A model generated the notes under the pieces. The model ran no database searches and had not been told where the DNA came from. It saw only the letters and a list, made by a program, of their open reading frames with translations. Position numbers and translations under genes: made by a program. Positions 14,626-17,875 of a DNA stretch of 17,875 nt are shown piece after piece (position 1 is the first letter of the stretch; each line of letters begins with the position of its first letter). Source of the stretch: an uncultured Succinatimonas sp. (GTDB taxonomy: Bacteria > Pseudomonadota > Gammaproteobacteria > Enterobacterales > Succinivibrionaceae); NCBI RefSeq assembly GCF_905203285.1, contig NZ_CAJKVK010000038.1:1-17875 (forward strand). Reading direction: 5' to 3'.

Positions 14626-15855
14626 TCAACGTGCAAGGCGCAGCCTTTCAGCCTCGTTTGGAGACTTTTTCATCCGGAATAAAGAAGTAACGACAACAAC
14701 CCAAACAAATAATACCCACACACTAAAACCGATTCCGATTTCATCAAGGGTAATATTCGACATCCTGCCTATGATGAAATTAGGAGCCCCTGATCCGACA
14801 TAAGAGCAAAAATACAAAGCGGCAATAATTCCGGCTCTCTCTTTAAGCGTCGAGTCCAAAAGTAAAAGACTCAAAGTCGCTGTAACTACCCCTCCGCCGG
14901 CCATTCCGGTAAAAAACACGCTAAGGACGAATAAAAGAGGAGTTTTAAAATGGATGCACAAAAACAAGCTCAACGCCGCAACGGAAAACACAGAGATAAG
15001 AAATAAAGTCGTTCGCACCGGATTTAACTTTCCGACAATAATTCCCGCCGCTGCGTTTGGCATGATAAATAGAAGATAAATTAATGCGGTAAGCAAAGCA
15101 TCGGATTTTCCGAAAATTTCAAAGGCGTATCTTGCGGAAAATCCCTGTAAAATCGCACCCACGCCCCAAGATCCGACAAATCCTGCGGCGCTTAAAACAA
15201 AAATACGCTTAAGTCTTTTAGGTACGGCAAATTTAGGGACTAAAACCTTAGCTAAAGGCTCAGTGTTAAAACGCATCGTTTCGTTACTTAAAAAAACTAA
15301 AATCAAGCATAGGAATAACAAAACGATAGAAAACTCAAACAGCAACTTGGGACTTAAAAAACGATACGCAACAATAAATCCGGTTAAAAGACATCCTATG
15401 GACAAACCGATATTAGGACTTGCCGCTGTCAATGTCGTGCCCAGCCAAGAACTGTTTTTAGGTGAATTATCCACAACCCATGCCATGCCGGCACTTGACG
15501 CTAAACCGCAGGCAAGTCCTTGTAAAAAGCGTGCTACGTACAACTCATCGGCAGAAGTACTGTGGGCAAAAATCAAACTTGCCGTAATACTTAAGAGCAA
15601 AGAAATAATAACTACGGGCTTTCTGCCTAGGAAATTGGATAAACGGGAAAAAAGAAGCAAGGCAGCCATACAGCCGACAAAATAACTCAAAACCGTATTA
15701 GCGATATTTGAGGAACTAAGATGATGAGACTCAGTCCATATTGCCATCATCGGTATGGCAAACGAAGCCACGATAAAGGATACGGTTAAAGTTAAAATCG
15801 CAGTAAAAAAAGAAAACAAACGGCGCTTTTCAGGTTGATTGTTATTTGTTGGCAT
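14626..15855 (-). CDS. MFS transporter, substrate unknown
   Basis: Inner-membrane secondary transporter of the major facilitator superfamily. The protein has 409 aa and about twelve hydrophobic helices. The cytoplasmic loop after helix 2 carries a motif-A-like RLSNFLGRKP (71-80). Other features are RFLQGLACGLASSAGMAWV after helix 3, and a basic central loop (PKFAVPKRLKR) between the two halves. It resembles the drug-efflux and sugar-efflux type of 12-helix MFS proteins, but no residues allow the substrate to be named. It stands alone upstream of parC on the same strand and is divergent from the L,D-transpeptidase gene across 182 bp. No good ribosome binding site precedes the ATG at 15855. Confidence 0.88.
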   Translation of the reverse strand: MPTNNNQPEKRRLFSFFTAILTLTVSFIVASFAIPMMAIWTESHHLSSSNIANTVLSYFVGCMAALLLFSRLSNFLGRKPVVIISLLLSITASLIFAHSTSADELYVARFLQGLACGLASSAGMAWVVDNSPKNSSWLGTTLTAASPNIGLSIGCLLTGFIVAYRFLSPKLLFEFSIVLLFLCLILVFLSNETMRFNTEPLAKVLVPKFAVPKRLKRIFVLSAAGFVGSWGVGAILQGFSARYAFEIFGKSDALLTALIYLLFIMPNAAAGIIVGKLNPVRTTLFLISVFSVAALSLFLCIHFKTPLLFVLSVFFTGMAGGGVVTATLSLLLLDSTLKERAGIIAALYFCSYVGSGAPNFIIGRMSNITLDEIGIGFSVWVLFVWVVVVTSLFRMKKSPNEAERLRLAR

Positions 15856-15895
15856 TTTGCTTACATAAGCTATGACATTTAAAATACGCAGTAAA

Positions 15896-15925
15896 ATTAT
15901 ACTCCTTACAAAACGACAAAAGTAA
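15896..15925 (-). promoter_or_regulatory. Possible MFS gene promoter
   Basis: On the minus strand a perfect TATAAT (15901-15896) follows TTACTT (15925-15920) with an 18-base spacer. Transcription would start near 15889, about 33 bases before the ATG. Confidence 0.4.
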
Positions 15926-15969
15926 CCGCCTTCCTTTGACTAAATCCGCCGAAAAAATCAAGTTTTTCC

Positions 15970-16000
15970 TTACATTTAATCTCTATCTTTAAGGTAAAAT
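15970..16000 (+). promoter_or_regulatory. Possible L,D-transpeptidase promoter
   Basis: TAAAAT (15995-16000) is a good -10 box. The best -35 candidate is TTACAT (15970-15975), but the 19-base spacer is long. It would give a leader of about 30 bases with no clear ribosome binding site before the ATG at 16038. Confidence 0.3.
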
Positions 16001-16037
16001 AACGAATCGTTGTCTCCTTTATTTTTAATCTTTTATT

Positions 16038-16676
16038 ATGTTTTTAAAAAAACTTTACGGCTTTTTTATTCTATTTGTTGTCAGTTTTTTCGTCAGCTCC
16101 TGCTCAAACTATACAAAAATCGACAGAAGCCACGATTTATACTATGAAGCTCTCATGGAGCCGGTAATTTACGATCGCGATTACGACTATGTCCGTTTAG
16201 GCCGCTTTGCCAATCTTCCCGTATACCCCAAAGGTTACCGCGGCCCTAAAAACCTTATTGATCATGTAATAGTTAACAAAGCCAATCACCAGATGTTTTT
16301 GATGAAAAAAGATAAAGTAATCCGTTCTTATTGGATCGCTTTATCCGACAGACCCGTAGGCGATAAACAATACGAAGGAGACAAACGTACTCCTGAGGGC
16401 ACTTACACGCTTGATTACATCAACTTTAATTCAAATTACTATAAATCTTTCCATATTTCATATCCCAATGCCCAGGATATTGAAGAAGCAAGAAAACTCG
16501 GCAAAAGACCAGGCGGAATGATCATGATCCACGGACAGCCTTACAGTTCATCTGCGTATCATGCCACCGTTCAACGTTCAGACTGGACTGACGGATGCAT
16601 TGCCATTTTAAATCCTGAAATGGATGAGTTTATTTCTTTAGTCGATCCGGGAACCCCGATAACGATTAACCCTTAA
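16038..16676 (+). CDS. L,D-transpeptidase-family (YkuD domain) lipoprotein
   Basis: Predicted lipoprotein of 212 aa with a YkuD catalytic domain, the fold that forms 3-3 peptidoglycan cross-links, attaches proteins to peptidoglycan, or cleaves such links in YafK-type members. A signal peptide ends in the lipobox V19-S-S-C22. The +2 residue is Ser rather than Asp, which favours outer-membrane sorting. GDKRTPEGTY (114-123), H165 in MIHGQPY, and the catalytic cysteine C187 in DWTDGCIAI are all present. The WTDGC form, instead of SHGC, is typical of the YafK-like branch. The gene is followed five bases later by a glycosyltransferase, so it may belong to an envelope operon. No ribosome binding site is obvious. 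Confidence 0.9.
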   Translation: MFLKKLYGFFILFVVSFFVSSCSNYTKIDRSHDLYYEALMEPVIYDRDYDYVRLGRFANLPVYPKGYRGPKNLIDHVIVNKANHQMFLMKKDKVIRSYWIALSDRPVGDKQYEGDKRTPEGTYTLDYINFNSNYYKSFHISYPNAQDIEEARKLGKRPGGMIMIHGQPYSSSAYHATVQRSDWTDGCIAILNPEMDEFISLVDPGTPITINP

Positions 16677-16681
16677 TAGCT

Positions 16682-17761
16682 ATGTTAAAAAAATTGCGTC
16701 TTTTAAAAGACAAGCTGCGTTTTGCAAAAAACAAATTTCTTTACGATTTCAAAGCGTCAGCCAATCTTTCCTCTTTTAACTTTGAATCAATAAAGCATAT
16801 CGTAATAAGCAAGATGGACGGAAAACTTGGCGATAGCCAAGTTATCACACCGTTTTTCACACAAATCAAGCAATATTACCCGTCTATAAAATTTTCGGTT
16901 CTTTGCTCTGAAAACATTGCCCCGATTTATATACAGTGTCTTAAAATTGACAGTGTTGTGGTTTTACCAAAAAAGCCGCAAAAAGAAGATATAAAAAACG
17001 CAGTAGAAAAAATAAGTCATTTAGGGCCTTGCGATCTTCTCGTTACTACAGAGCCGAATTTCAGAGCTCGTGATTTTATTCTGGAATCCCTGTTAAAACC
17101 TACTTTTACTGCAGGATTTGAGAACCGAGCTGACTGCGTCAATATTAATTTACTCAAAAGGAACTTCGGCAAACATATAAGTGAATATTTTAAGGATTTA
17201 CTTATCTTAGGCGGTATTAAAAATCCTGACATGCATTATTTACCGCTTATTACAAAAGAATCGACTGATAAACTGTCTTTATTATTTAATGATAAAACCG
17301 TTTACGGAATAGCCCCGTACGGAGCTTCAAAACACAGAAAACTAAGTGATAAAACCGTAACTGATATTTGTGACTACTTTTTAAATTTTGACTGCAATGC
17401 CTGTCTGTGTTTACTTGTTGCCCCGCAAGATCGCTCAATTCTTGAATCTTTAAAAGACAAATATCATGAACGCCTTATAATTTTACCCAAAGAGCTAAAC
17501 GCTACCGATCTTGCTTACGCTATAAGCAGACTTAAATTTCTTTTAAGCGTAGACACGGCAAACGTTCATTTAGCCTGTGCTTCAGATACTCCTTTATTTG
17601 CTCTTTATTCAGGAATTGACCCTGACGGTATCGTACGCTGGGGACCTGCACCTTGGTGTAAAAAAGCAACAGCTTTTCATAAAAAAGGAGTGCTTATAGA
17701 AAATCTTGATTTTGATGATTTTGCGCAAGAATTGCACAAATTCATGCAAATTGAAGATTAA
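16682..17761 (+). CDS. Glycosyltransferase family 9 (heptosyltransferase-like) protein
   Basis: GT-B fold protein of 359 aa resembling the LPS heptosyltransferases, which transfer heptose from an ADP-activated donor to the inner core at the cytoplasmic face of the inner membrane. A Lys/Arg-rich amphipathic N-terminus (1-24) could bind the membrane. The acceptor half has KLGDSQVITPFF (48-59), matching the family GD-xxx-TP pattern. The donor half has APYGASKHRKLS (211-222) and VDTANVHLACASDTP (290-304), matching the family VDT-xxHLA-xxxTP signature. LYSG and RWGP follow. It starts five bases after the L,D-transpeptidase stop with no clear ribosome binding site. The substrate cannot be named; a WaaQ-like or capsule role is equally possible. 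Confidence 0.85.
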   Translation: MLKKLRLLKDKLRFAKNKFLYDFKASANLSSFNFESIKHIVISKMDGKLGDSQVITPFFTQIKQYYPSIKFSVLCSENIAPIYIQCLKIDSVVVLPKKPQKEDIKNAVEKISHLGPCDLLVTTEPNFRARDFILESLLKPTFTAGFENRADCVNINLLKRNFGKHISEYFKDLLILGGIKNPDMHYLPLITKESTDKLSLLFNDKTVYGIAPYGASKHRKLSDKTVTDICDYFLNFDCNACLCLLVAPQDRSILESLKDKYHERLIILPKELNATDLAYAISRLKFLLSVDTANVHLACASDTPLFALYSGIDPDGIVRWGPAPWCKKATAFHKKGVLIENLDFDDFAQELHKFMQIED

Positions 17762-17821
17762 CTTTATAAATCAAGGCTTACAATTATTCGTTAAGCAAAA
17801 ACGATTGTCGGAGAATTTAAT

Positions 17822-17875
17822 ATGGCAAAAATTTGCGTTATAGGTGCAGGATACGTCGGAATGTCCCTTTCCGTA
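17822..17875 (+). CDS. UDP-glucose/UDP-sugar dehydrogenase-like protein, N-terminus only
   Basis: Only 18 codons lie in the window. They read MAKICVIGAGYVGMSLSV, a Rossmann NAD-binding start with GAGYVG. The match is to the UDP-glucose/GDP-mannose dehydrogenase family (E. coli Ugd has GTGYVGLS at this place). GGAG lies eight bases before the ATG. It follows the GT9 gene by 60 bp, consistent with a surface-sugar locus. The exact sugar substrate cannot be judged from this fragment. Confidence 0.65.
   Translation, partial: MAKICVIGAGYVGMSLSV

Noticed and set aside
15263..15685. 140-codon plus-strand frame within the MFS transporter
   Set aside because: Antisense to a well-formed 12-helix transporter. 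Its Lys-rich content simply mirrors the transporter's Leu/Phe codons.
1..17875. Mobile elements, CRISPR arrays, toxin-antitoxin or phage-defence genes
   Set aside because: All long coding regions are core or envelope families. No direct-repeat arrays, transposase motifs or attachment-site duplications were seen.

Overview
The window looks like ordinary chromosomal core DNA from a gammaproteobacterium. Nearly every gene has a close E. coli counterpart: dnaG, apaH, folA, obgE, rpmA, rplU, an MscK/MscM-type channel, yggS, proC, yggT, plsC and parC. Some E. coli neighbourhoods are also kept, namely parC-plsC and the convergent apaH/folA pair. Base composition is moderately AT-rich, with many AAA, TTA and ATT codons. 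A small clostridial-type 2[4Fe-4S] ferredoxin points to an anaerobic lifestyle. My best guess is an anaerobic, host-associated lineage such as Succinivibrionaceae; this is inference, not something the sequence proves. I found no mobile elements, CRISPR, tRNA or rRNA, and no convincing undescribed multi-gene system.

Layout. (1) 70-5271: dnaG (primase, minus) is divergent from apaH (Ap4A hydrolase, plus). apaH runs tail-to-tail into folA (minus), and the two coding regions overlap by 37 bp. folA is the last gene of an obgE-folA unit. Upstream of that unit lie rplU-rpmA, with an intrinsic terminator after rpmA. (2) 5272-5540: a 269-bp divergent control region holds a strong rplU promoter, a 13-bp perfect inverted repeat around that promoter's -35 box, and a leader whose hairpins could expose or hide the rplU ribosome binding site. 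(3) 5541-8882: a large mechanosensitive channel gene, closed by a bidirectional terminator shared with the ferredoxin gene (8961-9164, minus). (4) 9224-11312: the tight yggS-proC-yggT operon (PLP homeostasis, proline synthesis, membrane protein). (5) 11334-15855, minus: an MFS transporter upstream, then parC and plsC two bases apart. (6) 16038-17875, plus: an envelope locus with a lipoprotein L,D-transpeptidase, a GT9 (heptosyltransferase-like) glycosyltransferase, and the first 18 codons of a UDP-sugar dehydrogenase-like gene cut by the window edge.

How the genes fit together. The left half combines replication priming, nucleotide and folate metabolism and ribosome biogenesis (L21, L27 and the 50S-associated GTPase ObgE). 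The centre holds osmotic protection, redox and PLP/proline metabolism. The right half moves from chromosome decatenation and phospholipid synthesis to peptidoglycan and surface-sugar work. No gene-free stretch exceeds 300 bases. The most noteworthy signals are regulatory or architectural: the rplU leader and promoter structures, and the overlapping apaH/folA tails.
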